From: Deltaproteobacteria bacterium
GTDB taxonomy: Bacteria; UBA10199; JACPAL01; JACOUP01
NCBI GenBank assembly: GCA_030649435.1
Contig: JAUSKE010000204.1
Span: 1-8,138, forward strand
DNA: 8,138 nucleotides
Reading direction: 5' to 3'
Under the pieces are notes generated by a model that worked only from the letters and a program-made list of their open reading frames with translations, ran no database searches and was not told where the DNA came from. A program made the translations under genes and the position numbers. This document shows positions 1 through 5,968 of the stretch, one piece after another; the stretch's first letter is position 1, and every line of letters begins with the position of its first letter.

Positions 1-597
1 CTTATCCCGAAAGGCCACCCAGAGAGAGAAGAAAGCGACCGGAATCGCCGCCAATGAATCAAGAATATAGTGCTGTTTGATGAGGACCACGACCACCATT
101 AAAAGGATCGAGAGCCCAAGGAAAAGTGGCGCCTCCCTGTAACCGTACCGACGGAGGAGTAAGTAAACTAAAAAAGCGTTGGAGACATGGAGAGAGGGAA
201 AACAGTTATAAGGAAGGTCCAGCCAATAATAGAAGTCGATCATCGCCATGAGCCAAGAGGCATCGGGATTGATCACCGGTCTCAGGTTGTAACGGACCGG
301 AAAGAAAAAAAAGATGGCGAGATGAACCGTCACGCAGACAGAAAAAGCAAATGCACACCGCTTAAAATAGGAGAGATCTTGCACACGAAGGTAGACCCAG
401 ATGATCATCGGGTAATTGACAAGGTAACCAAAGATGAGCTGCGGGACGAACGGGACCATCGCCTCACCGGGTAATGTCAGGTCATGAAAAACACCCCTCT
501 GGAAACTCCAGTAGTTAAGGAAGAAATAACCACCCAGGTAATAAACAGTGGCCCCGACGAAGAGAATCACCTTCTGAAATCGTTCTTGAGGTGTCAT
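1..597 (-). CDS. PAP2-superfamily membrane phosphatase/phosphotransferase, partial (C-terminus beyond left edge)
   Basis: The minus-strand frame is open from an ATG at 597 to the window edge, giving 199 residues with no stop. The protein is very hydrophobic, with likely membrane segments near residues 9-29, 47-68, 80-100, 138-148, 156-173 and 180-195. Two lipid-phosphatase signatures are visible: PSLH at 134-137 and an H176-x3-D180 element in KQHYILD. These match the PSxH and HxxxD parts of the PAP2 active site, where the two His act in phosphoryl transfer. An FPVRYNLRP stretch (99-107) before them resembles the Aur1/Ipt1-like PAP2_3 subgroup. Such enzymes dephosphorylate lipid phosphates or transfer head groups at the membrane; the substrate cannot be read here. 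A purine-rich GGGGGGTGAAGG lies just before the ATG and supports this start. The gene is divergent from coaC. The family call is firm; subgroup and substrate are inference. Confidence 0.85.
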   Translation of the reverse strand, partial: MTPQERFQKVILFVGATVYYLGGYFFLNYWSFQRGVFHDLTLPGEAMVPFVPQLIFGYLVNYPMIIWVYLRVQDLSYFKRCAFAFSVCVTVHLAIFFFFPVRYNLRPVINPDASWLMAMIDFYYWLDLPYNCFPSLHVSNAFLVYLLLRRYGYREAPLFLGLSILLMVVVVLIKQHYILDSLAAIPVAFFSLWVAFRDK

Positions 598-654
598 CCT
601 TCACCCCCCTACCATACTTGACCTGGCAAGACAACTGTGGTTACCCTGCCACCG

Positions 655-1221
655 ATGATCAAAACAAAAAATATCGTCTTGGGCGTCTCCGGCGGCATTG
701 CCGCCTACAAGGCCTGCGATCTGGTCCGTCGTCTTCGAGAAAAAGGGGCCGAAGTTTTTGTCATCATGACACAGGCGGCCCAAGAATTCGTAACCCCCCT
801 TACCTTTCAGACTGTTTCGGGCCATCCGGTGGCCACTAGCCTCTTTGACCTCACGCAAGAAAATGAGATCGGCCATATTCATTTGGCCGACAGTGCCGAC
901 TTGATCGTCATCGCCCCGGCCACTGCCAACATCTTGGCCAAAATCAGTCACGGGATCGCCGATGACCTCCTCACCACCGTTATTTTGGCAACAGTCGCCC
1001 CTCGCCTCGTCGTCCCCGCGATGAATCTCCATATGTGGGAGAATCCGATCACCCAGGAAAATGTTGCCCGTCTTCGAAAGCATGGTTTTTCGTTGATGGA
1101 GCCGGCTGAAGGGAGCCTCGCCTGTGGCTACGAAGGGAAGGGGCGCCTTCCTGAAGTGGAAGAGATTGTTCACGAGATCGAGAAACTCTTTGCGCAAAAA
1201 AATATCCGCAAAATTAAGTAA
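655..1221 (+). CDS. coaC: Phosphopantothenoylcysteine decarboxylase (CoaC half of a split CoaBC)
   Basis: This 188-residue flavoprotein of the HFCD family decarboxylates 4'-phosphopantothenoyl-L-cysteine to 4'-phosphopantetheine in cytoplasmic coenzyme A synthesis. The N-terminal FMN-binding GVSGGIAAYK is at 10-19, the GHIHLA block carries the expected catalytic His (H74), APATAN is at 87-92, the PAMNLHMW substrate clamp is at 121-128 with N124, and the ACGYEGKGR active-site Cys is C157. These correspond to E. coli His75, Asn125 and Cys158. I chose ATG 655 because homologues begin just before the KNIVLGVSGG strand; an in-frame GTG at 637 would add six residues, and neither start has a clear ribosome binding site. 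In most bacteria this domain is fused to CoaB in a protein of about 400 residues. Here the frame ends in a TAA (1219-1221) that belongs to a palindromic repeat, and CoaB follows in the +1 frame. A one-base error in the A7 run at 1196-1202 would rejoin the two. Confidence 0.93.
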   Translation: MIKTKNIVLGVSGGIAAYKACDLVRRLREKGAEVFVIMTQAAQEFVTPLTFQTVSGHPVATSLFDLTQENEIGHIHLADSADLIVIAPATANILAKISHGIADDLLTTVILATVAPRLVVPAMNLHMWENPITQENVARLRKHGFSLMEPAEGSLACGYEGKGRLPEVEEIVHEIEKLFAQKNIRKIK

Positions 1222-1245
1222 GGGCGTATTGCCATACGCCCCTAC
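1218..1245. repeat. 28-bp GTARGGGC palindrome between coaC and coaB
   Basis: The left arm GTAAGGGCGTAT (1218-1229) and right arm ATACGCCCCTAC (1234-1245) pair at 11 of 12 positions around a TGCC loop. The outer ends match the other two copies in this window (4354-4411 and 7477-7505). Bases 2-4 of the element form the TAA stop of coaC. In the coaB frame the element is open and reads through to an APT tripeptide. It resembles the short palindromic (REP/MITE-like) repeats dispersed in many bacterial genomes. Confidence 0.85.
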
Positions 1246-1255
1246 ACTAAAAGGA

Positions 1256-1894
1256 ATGTCCGTTCTGGTAACCACCGGACCGACGCGAGAATATCTGGAT
1301 CCTGTCCGTTTTCTCTCCAACCCCTCCTCCGGAAAGATGGGGATCGCGATCGCAGGCGAGGCACTCAGGTTGGGCGCCAAGGTAACACTGATCTCCGGTC
1401 CAACGTCGCTCACTCAAACGGTGAGCAAAAAAATAAAATTGATCCAGGTGATCACGGCTGAGGGGATGTATCGCGCCGTGATGAAAAAGTTCCCTCGGGC
1501 CGATCTAATCTTCATGGTCGCAGCGGTTAGCGACTGGCGCCCGGCCAATTTTTCTTCAAAAAAATTAAAAATCAAAAAGAGGTGGCCCCTCCCGCTCGTC
1601 CCAACACCAGACATTCTAGCAACAGTGGGAAGGAAGAAAAAAAAGGGACAACTCCTGATCGGTTTTGCGGCTGAAACCAACAATCTCGTCCTGAATGCCC
1701 GGGCCAAGATGAAAAAGAAAAATTGCGACCTGATGATTGCCAATAAAGTGGGGTCTAAAAACGTAGGATTTGAGAGTGATCACAGCCGTGGCTATCTCCT
1801 CTCAAAGGATTCTGTTGTTCCTTTTCCACTCCTCTCCAAACAAAAACTGGCCCGAAAAATCCTAAAGGTTTTCTCAAAACCATTCTCAAATTGA
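1256..1894 (+). CDS. coaB: Phosphopantothenate-cysteine ligase (CoaB half of a split CoaBC)
   Basis: The 212 residues match the CoaB domain, which activates 4'-phosphopantothenate with CTP and couples it to cysteine. Visible blocks are TTGPTREYLDPVRF (6-19), SNPSSGKMG (21-29) with the conserved Asn22, the VAAVSDWRP strand (88-96), the lysine-rich KKLKIKK segment, TPDIL (117-121) where NPDIL is usual, IGFAAET (135-141), and DLMIANKVG with GFESD near the end. Together with CoaC this gives about 400 residues, the usual size of fused CoaBC. The start is uncertain. ATG 1256 directly abuts an AGGA, too close for a normal ribosome binding site. A TTG at 1229 inside the repeat has AAGGG about four bases upstream. 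The frame is also open back to 1124 inside coaC, so a +1 shift or sequencing error could make one fused protein. The TGA stop lies inside the palindrome at 1883-1916. Confidence 0.9.
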   Translation: MSVLVTTGPTREYLDPVRFLSNPSSGKMGIAIAGEALRLGAKVTLISGPTSLTQTVSKKIKLIQVITAEGMYRAVMKKFPRADLIFMVAAVSDWRPANFSSKKLKIKKRWPLPLVPTPDILATVGRKKKKGQLLIGFAAETNNLVLNARAKMKKKNCDLMIANKVGSKNVGFESDHSRGYLLSKDSVVPFPLLSKQKLARKILKVFSKPFSN

Positions 1895-1916
1895 TAATTT
1901 TTTATCAATTTGAGAA
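1883..1916. promoter_or_regulatory. Perfect 34-bp palindrome, candidate activator-binding site
   Basis: The arms TTCTCAAATTGATAA (1883-1897) and TTATCAATTTGAGAA (1902-1916) are exact reverse complements around TTTT. The left arm contains the coaB stop codon. The stem is AT-rich and no T-run follows on either strand, so it is a poor intrinsic terminator. Its centre lies about 106 bases upstream of the start predicted from the -24/-12 promoter, a normal distance for an enhancer-binding activator of sigma-54. The regulatory role is inference; the palindrome itself is plain. Confidence 0.6.
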
Positions 1917-1939
1917 AAATTGAACCGTGGCCAAGTTTA

Positions 1940-1952
1940 TAACTCATTGATT
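1940..1952 (-). promoter_or_regulatory. Candidate IHF-binding site
   Basis: Read on the minus strand, the 13 bases are AATCAATGAGTTA, a full match to the IHF consensus WATCAANNNNTTR. The site is centred near -60 relative to the predicted sigma-54 start, between the upstream palindrome and the promoter. IHF commonly bends DNA in that interval. A short AT-rich motif can occur by chance, so the position is the main support. Confidence 0.45.
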
Positions 1953-1979
1953 TAGCTTAATTATTTATGTCGCCAAGAC

Positions 1980-1995
1980 TGGCATTCTTCTTGCT
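1980..1995 (+). promoter_or_regulatory. Sigma-54 (-24/-12) promoter for the lipoprotein gene
   Basis: TGGCATTCTTCTTGCT matches the RpoN consensus TGGCACGNNNNTTGCW except at the two positions after TGGCA. GG (1981-1982) and GC (1993-1994) are separated by exactly 10 bases. With C1994 as -12 the predicted start is near 2006. The GGAGA ribosome binding site (2008-2012) and ATG 2019 then follow after a leader of only about 13 bases, which is short. Confidence 0.6.
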
Positions 1996-2018
1996 TTGTT
2001 ATCTCCTGGAGAAACAAA

Positions 2019-2774
2019 ATGACTCAAAAGAAAAATACCGCTGCTCTCCTTATTATAGGCTTTCTCTCTCCGTTGTGGATTTTAACCGCTTGCACCCCCC
2101 CGGCCGGTTCTGAATCATCTTCCTTGAGCATCCCGGCCCCACCGATCCAGAGAGAGGGGGACGAAGGGACCAAAAATGATTCTACACTCTGTGCCAATAT
2201 GGTTTGCCCTGACGGGCTTGTTTGTCGGAAAGGGCAATGTTTTCAACCCAACCAACCCCCGGTCATTGACGAGGTAAAATTTCCGGAACCGATGCCGGCC
2301 ACGGGGCCTGTTGAATTACAGGTCACCGCGTACGATAGCGACCAAGAGGATCGACTCCTCCTTCATATAGAGGCTTCGCCTAACTCACCAGAGGGGACTA
2401 CCCTTCACCCGGCAGAGGCCAATAACCCTATCGAAACAACCTTAACCCTCCCAACCCCGCCCACAGAAGGACAAACAATCATTTTGGTTGCCGAGGATCA
2501 TGATTCGAAAGGAACAGTCTTGAGTAGCACCCGAAAGGAAGTCACTTTTCACGGGACCTCTGTCATGGTTAATCTCTCCGAAACACCGGCACCATTGGTC
2601 GTCAACAACGCCGTTAATCTGCCACCCAAAACAGCAGTCACCCTTCAAGAGAAAAAGACCAACCTCCTGACGATAAAAGAGACGACCAATCTCCCTTCGA
2701 ATAATAAAACGATCTTTGGTTCCACTCAAAAGAATAAGTCACCGGCCTCCCCTAACAAGCTTCAAATCCGGTAG
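2019..2774 (+). CDS. Unrecognised lipoprotein with a four-cysteine motif and a probable Ig-like segment
   Basis: I do not recognise a named family for this 251-residue protein. A lipoprotein signal peptide is clear: a KK n-region, a hydrophobic core, and lipobox LTAC with the lipidated Cys at 25. Residue 26 is Thr, not Asp, so outer-membrane sorting is likely. A Pro/Ser-rich spacer leads to a compact cysteine motif, C58-x4-C63-x5-C69-x4-C74, with the MVCPDGLVCRKGQC pattern seen in small disulfide modules of myxobacterial-type surface proteins. Residues 80-180 (PPVIDEV, VTAYDSDQEDRL, TTLTLP, VAEDHDSKGT) look like a beta-sandwich of Ig or cadherin type. The last 75 residues are rich in Asn, Thr, Lys and Pro and look disordered. 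The start has a good GGAGA site seven bases upstream. The gene has its own candidate sigma-54 promoter, and its end overlaps the convergent phospholipase gene by 36 bases. Confidence 0.8.
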   Translation: MTQKKNTAALLIIGFLSPLWILTACTPPAGSESSSLSIPAPPIQREGDEGTKNDSTLCANMVCPDGLVCRKGQCFQPNQPPVIDEVKFPEPMPATGPVELQVTAYDSDQEDRLLLHIEASPNSPEGTTLHPAEANNPIETTLTLPTPPTEGQTIILVAEDHDSKGTVLSSTRKEVTFHGTSVMVNLSETPAPLVVNNAVNLPPKTAVTLQEKKTNLLTIKETTNLPSNNKTIFGSTQKNKSPASPNKLQIR

Positions 2775-3668
2775 AACTACCTGACGGTTGTAAATCCCTT
2801 CTCGGAATTGTCTCTTGGCCAAGGCAAGGAAGTGAACCGCCTCTTTCTCAGAAATTTTCCCGCGTCGAAAATCTTTTCTCAGTTGTCGCCTCATTTGAGT
2901 GGCGTAAACCAGCCTCTCTTTTCCAGTCGGATCGACACGGGTACAAGGAGCCTTGTCCAACCGTATGAGAAAGGTAATGACCGATTGAACTGCCAGATGG
3001 CGAAACTCTTTGGCATCAGCATCACTCAAAAGGTGTTGCGACCGTTGTGAGAGATGCCCCACCACCCTTTTTAAACTTTTTAATCGGTGAAGTGTGAGGA
3101 TGCTGTTAAAAATCCTCTTATTGGTCTTGAATGAAAAAATGGTTCGCTTGATCATCTTCTGAAAAAGTTCGTCATCCTCTGAAAAGTCTCCCTTCCCGAC
3201 CTCTTTCGCCAGGTTCCAGACACGACGAGGCCGTTTGGCATCAAACCGCATCTCCCAGTAAACATGCCCCAACGTCCTTGTCCTAAAACTTTTGAGGGTA
3301 TGGTAAGGCACAAAAAAATTGTGAGAGATGATGTCGGCCGCCAGGTGAGAAAGATAACCGTACGCCGCTGCCTTTTGGGCCGGTTTTTTAGCCGCCTTCA
3401 GGATTTCGAAACCAACCTTCCAGCTGTGACAATTATAGATGTAATCCACGTAACTCTTGCCAACCGTAATATCGGCCGCCAGCGCTCCATAAAGAAAATG
3501 CTCAGGAAACCGGGAGAGGATTTCCTTGACCGCAGGGGCGAGAATCGCTAGGTTTCGAAGCGCCTCGGAGGCGTAGTCGATATGGGCAATCGGCCCCCAG
3601 GCGAAGACCGAGAGAGGGAATGCCACAAGCACAATAGCCATCAAGAAGCAAAACATCTCAAGGACCAT
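2739..3668 (-). CDS. Secreted zinc-dependent phospholipase C family protein (PF00882 type)
   Basis: The 309-residue protein starts with a hydrophobic signal peptide ending VFA|W, so cleavage would expose Trp24. In Bacillus cereus phospholipase C the mature N-terminal Trp is a zinc ligand, followed by His, Asp, His, His, Asp, His, His and Glu. Matching candidates here are H29, D66 (LAADITVGK), H81 (NCHSW), H108 and D112 (YLSHLAADIISH), H116, and H135 and E139 (LGHVYWEMRFD). The H-x3-D and H-x3-E spacings match; the Trp-His distance is shorter. This supports a periplasmic or secreted metal-dependent phosphodiesterase; the lipid substrate is unknown. The C-terminal 150 residues are Lys/Arg-rich and unassigned. 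The signal peptide has no positive n-region, which is odd; ATG codons at residues 5 and 10 are alternative starts, and none has a good ribosome binding site. The gene is divergent from the glycosylase gene with only 23 bases between. Confidence 0.82.
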   Translation of the reverse strand: MVLEMFCFLMAIVLVAFPLSVFAWGPIAHIDYASEALRNLAILAPAVKEILSRFPEHFLYGALAADITVGKSYVDYIYNCHSWKVGFEILKAAKKPAQKAAAYGYLSHLAADIISHNFFVPYHTLKSFRTRTLGHVYWEMRFDAKRPRRVWNLAKEVGKGDFSEDDELFQKMIKRTIFSFKTNKRIFNSILTLHRLKSLKRVVGHLSQRSQHLLSDADAKEFRHLAVQSVITFLIRLDKAPCTRVDPTGKERLVYATQMRRQLRKDFRRGKISEKEAVHFLALAKRQFREGIYNRQVVLPDLKLVRGGR

Positions 3669-3691
3669 AACAGGGGACTTTAAAAATTGAA

Positions 3692-4357
3692 ATGGATTCC
3701 GAACAGCGGTCTGAAATCATTCGTGAATTAAAGAAAAACCTCGAGGGGTTGAAAGACTCCGGCCTGACTCATCTCCCTCGCGCCAAAAAAACGGCGCTTC
3801 CCAAAAAATTAGAGGCGATCCGTGAAACGATCGGTGATTGTACCCGTTGTAAACTGCATCAGGGGCGGACCAAAATCGTCTTCGGTGTCGGCAACCCAAA
3901 CGCGAAGTTGATGTTCATCGGCGAGGGACCGGGCCATGACGAAGACCTTCAAGGGGAACCGTTTGTCGGTAGGGCCGGCCAGCTCCTCACAAAAATAATC
4001 GAGGCGATGGGGCTCAAAAGGAGCGATGTTTATATCGCCAACACCGTCAAGTGTCGTCCTCCCAACAACAGGGCCCCTGAACCGGACGAGATAGAAACCT
4101 GTTCGCCATTTTTGATCCAGCAGGTTCAGGCAATCCAGCCCCAAATTATTGTGACCTTGGGAAATCCAGCGACACAGACCTTGCTCGGCACCCAACAAGG
4201 GATCACCCTACTCCGAGGTCATTTTCATGATTGGAATGGGATTCAATTGATGCCGACCTACCATCCTGCCTTTCTCCTCAGAAACCCGCATATGAAAAAA
4301 CCGGTCTGGGAGGATATGCAAAAAGTGATGGCGAAGTTGGGCTTACGAAAAATGTAG
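3692..4357 (+). CDS. Family 4 uracil-DNA glycosylase, [4Fe-4S] type
   Basis: The 221-residue protein removes uracil from DNA as the first step of base excision repair. The active-site motif GEGPGHDED is at 77-85, the GEPFVGRAGQLL block at 88-99, the NTVKCRPPNNR block at 117-127, and the uracil-site motif TYHPAFLLR with H191 at 189-197. Four cysteines, C50, C53, C121 and C137, have the 3- and 16-residue spacings of the [4Fe-4S] ligands in Thermus family 4 enzymes. An N-terminal extension of about 45 residues precedes the first Cys pair, as in many SPO1-polymerase-like members. There is no strong ribosome binding site; GGGGA lies about 14 bases upstream. The TAG stop is formed by the first bases of the 58-bp repeat that follows, and the coding end otherwise looks natural for the family. 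The gene converges on the GGDEF gene. Confidence 0.95.
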   Translation: MDSEQRSEIIRELKKNLEGLKDSGLTHLPRAKKTALPKKLEAIRETIGDCTRCKLHQGRTKIVFGVGNPNAKLMFIGEGPGHDEDLQGEPFVGRAGQLLTKIIEAMGLKRSDVYIANTVKCRPPNNRAPEPDEIETCSPFLIQQVQAIQPQIIVTLGNPATQTLLGTQQGITLLRGHFHDWNGIQLMPTYHPAFLLRNPHMKKPVWEDMQKVMAKLGLRKM

Positions 4358-4411
4358 GGGCAGCCCTATGTGGCTGCCCTCGTTTGGGCGACCACGCAGG
4401 GTCGCCCCTAC
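4354..4411. repeat. 58-bp double-hairpin GTAGGGGC/GCCCCTAC element between convergent genes
   Basis: The element begins GTAGGGGC (4354-4361) and ends GCCCCTAC (4404-4411). Each half is its own hairpin: GGGCAGCC/GGCTGCCC (4358-4365 with 4372-4379) and GGGCGACC/GGTCGCCC (4386-4393 with 4400-4407). The 26-base halves also pair with each other at 20 of 26 positions, and all six mismatches are transitions. TAG at 4355-4357 is the stop of the glycosylase, and CTA at 4408-4410 is the stop of the GGDEF gene on the other strand. The element fills the whole gap between them. It might also end transcription both ways, but no T-run is present. Confidence 0.9.
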
Positions 4412-5877
4412 GCGACACTCGCCTCTTCAGAAAAATAAACAACCCGATTTCTCCCTTGCCCCTTGGCCTGATAGAGCGCCATGTCGGCATGATCGAGCAG
4501 TTCTTCCACCGACTGGGCATCTTCGGGATAACAGGAAACCCCGGCGCTTGCCGTGAAACGCCCCATCGGTTGGTCTTCTCGATGGAGGAAGGGATGATTT
4601 CGGATCAGGTCAAGAAGCTTCTCTGAAACTCCAGTGGCCTGCTGCCGATTGGCGTTGGGGAGCACGATTAAAAATTCTTCGCCACCAAAACGGACGATCA
4701 CATCCACTTCGCGAAGGTTGCTTTTTAGCAATTTTGAAAATTCCTTCAGAATCTTGTCCCCTTCGAGGTGACCATGGGCATCGTTATACCGCTTGAAAGA
4801 ATCAATATCGATCATCAAGACTGAAACCGGTCTGGCAAAACGCTTGGCCCGTTTGACCTCCATCGGCAAAATTTGTTGCAGGTAACGTCGGTTGTAGAGA
4901 TCGGTCAGTTCATCCTTGATGGCGAGGTTCTTAGTTTTATCGTAGAGATCGACGTTGGTTAGCGCCACCGCAATCTGACTCGCCACCGCCTGAAGCATCT
5001 CTCTCTCCTCATCCGAGAACTGGTCAAAACCAGGGCGCGAGAAATTCATGACCCCCACCAAGGTATCTTTAAACAGAAGAGGGAACGAGGCAAAGGAACC
5101 CTCTTCCTTCTTCTGGCCTTTGTAATGGAGGTACCGCGGGTCTTTGCGGGTGTCACGGATGTAGATGATCTCCTTGGAGGCCGCCACCATGCCACTCACC
5201 CCTTCTCCCTTCTTGAAGGTCATGTCCTGAACATTCACCTCTTCCTTAAAACCATAGGTCGTCCGGACCATCAGCGCCTCTTTTTGGGGATTCCAAAGGA
5301 GGATGGCAAATTCCTTGAAACCAAGACGTTTTGAAATAACCTCCGTCAGGACATGGATTAACTCGTCGAATTCCAAGGTGGCACTGATCGCCTTCGCAAT
5401 TTCGTAGAGAAGCACCAGCCTTTTGTTCCTCTCCTCCAAAACCTGCTGGTACTTCAGCTCTTCCTGAACCTGGATCAACTTTCGTTCCGTCTCCAGCTTC
5501 ACCACATCCAAGGTGGTCGTCCGTTCCATCAACCGGTTGAAGATTCTGGAAAGCCTACCGATGATATCATTCGAAACAACAGGCGCCCGCACCAGAAAAT
5601 CTTTTTCTTCCGCGGTCTGCATTAAATCGATCAATGTCTTTAGAGGGCGATTGACGAACCAGAAAGTCACCAGAAAAAGACAGGCCGTCGCGGCCAGTCC
5701 AAGAACCAGGATAAAAAGGAGCGGGAAACCAAATTTGCCGAACCGGAGGAACGGATCCCCGCCTGAGAAAAGGAGATAGAAAAGCCCCAAGAAAAGAGGG
5801 GTCAAGAAGAGACCGGCGGCAAGAGCCATCTTTGCCCCCACCGAAAGCTGCTTCCAAGAGCCCATCCTTAAAGACAT
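4408..5877 (-). CDS. Membrane diguanylate cyclase with HAMP, GAF and GGDEF domains
   Basis: This protein makes cyclic di-GMP from two GTP. Numbering from a TTG at 5895 (495 residues), membrane segments are near 22-44 and 57-81, with a short loop between them and so no large periplasmic sensor. A HAMP-like linker (82-134) and a charged coiled coil (135-160) lead to a GAF domain (about 165-315) that may bind a small ligand. The GGDEF domain (about 322-488) has DIDSFKRYND (363-372) for metal and GTP, the active-site loop GGEEF (404-408), and an intact inhibitory I-site RxxD (REVD, 395-398) at the PleD spacing. It is therefore predicted to be active and product-inhibited. I prefer ATG 5877 as the start, giving 489 residues, because GAGG lies about 11 bases upstream; the in-frame TTG at 5895 has no visible site. 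The TAG stop lies in the 58-bp repeat. The input signal is unknown. Confidence 0.93.
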   Translation of the reverse strand: MSLRMGSWKQLSVGAKMALAAGLFLTPLFLGLFYLLFSGGDPFLRFGKFGFPLLFILVLGLAATACLFLVTFWFVNRPLKTLIDLMQTAEEKDFLVRAPVVSNDIIGRLSRIFNRLMERTTTLDVVKLETERKLIQVQEELKYQQVLEERNKRLVLLYEIAKAISATLEFDELIHVLTEVISKRLGFKEFAILLWNPQKEALMVRTTYGFKEEVNVQDMTFKKGEGVSGMVAASKEIIYIRDTRKDPRYLHYKGQKKEEGSFASFPLLFKDTLVGVMNFSRPGFDQFSDEEREMLQAVASQIAVALTNVDLYDKTKNLAIKDELTDLYNRRYLQQILPMEVKRAKRFARPVSVLMIDIDSFKRYNDAHGHLEGDKILKEFSKLLKSNLREVDVIVRFGGEEFLIVLPNANRQQATGVSEKLLDLIRNHPFLHREDQPMGRFTASAGVSCYPEDAQSVEELLDHADMALYQAKGQGRNRVVYFSEEASVA

Positions 5878-5904
5878 AGAGGGAAAACGCCTCAATTGTC
5901 AATG

Positions 5905-5928
5905 AGATGCCTCAGGCATCTTATGCCT
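5905..5928. promoter_or_regulatory. Overlapping, mutually exclusive hairpins between divergent genes
   Basis: AGATGCC (5905-5911) pairs perfectly with GGCATCT (5915-5921) around a TCA loop. AGGCAT (5914-5919) can instead pair with ATGCCT (5923-5928) around CTT. The middle segment can therefore pair with only one side at a time. The site is in the 91-base gap between the GGDEF gene and the SpoIID-like gene, close to the start of both leaders. I cannot identify a clear promoter here; function is unknown. Confidence 0.5.
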
Positions 5929-5968
5929 GCGGCTTGATAACCATAAAGAGCCATGCTAGCTTGGCCCA

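Noticed and set aside
187..474. Plus-strand 95-codon open frame
   Set aside because: It is a charged, low-complexity shadow opposite the PAP2-family gene, whose minus-strand frame has membrane segments and both active-site motifs.
618..646. Sigma-70 promoter for coaC (TTGACC at 618)
   Set aside because: No acceptable -10 hexamer lies at 16-18 bases spacing; TTACCC is a poor match and sits too near the start codon.
637..654. GTG start for coaC six codons upstream
   Set aside because: It adds residues not typical before the first beta-strand and has no better ribosome binding site than ATG 655.
601..1413. Long minus-strand open frame (270 codons)
   Set aside because: It lies opposite coaC and part of coaB, whose motifs are unmistakable; the minus-strand protein has no recognisable domain.
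1883..1916. Intrinsic terminator after coaB
   Set aside because: The stem is perfect but AT-rich, and no T-run follows on either strand. Its position relative to the -24/-12 promoter makes a protein-binding site more attractive, though a weak terminator role is not excluded.
4354..4411. CRISPR repeat or attachment site
   Set aside because: There is no array of regularly spaced identical repeats, no cas gene and no integrase; the structure is a double palindrome.
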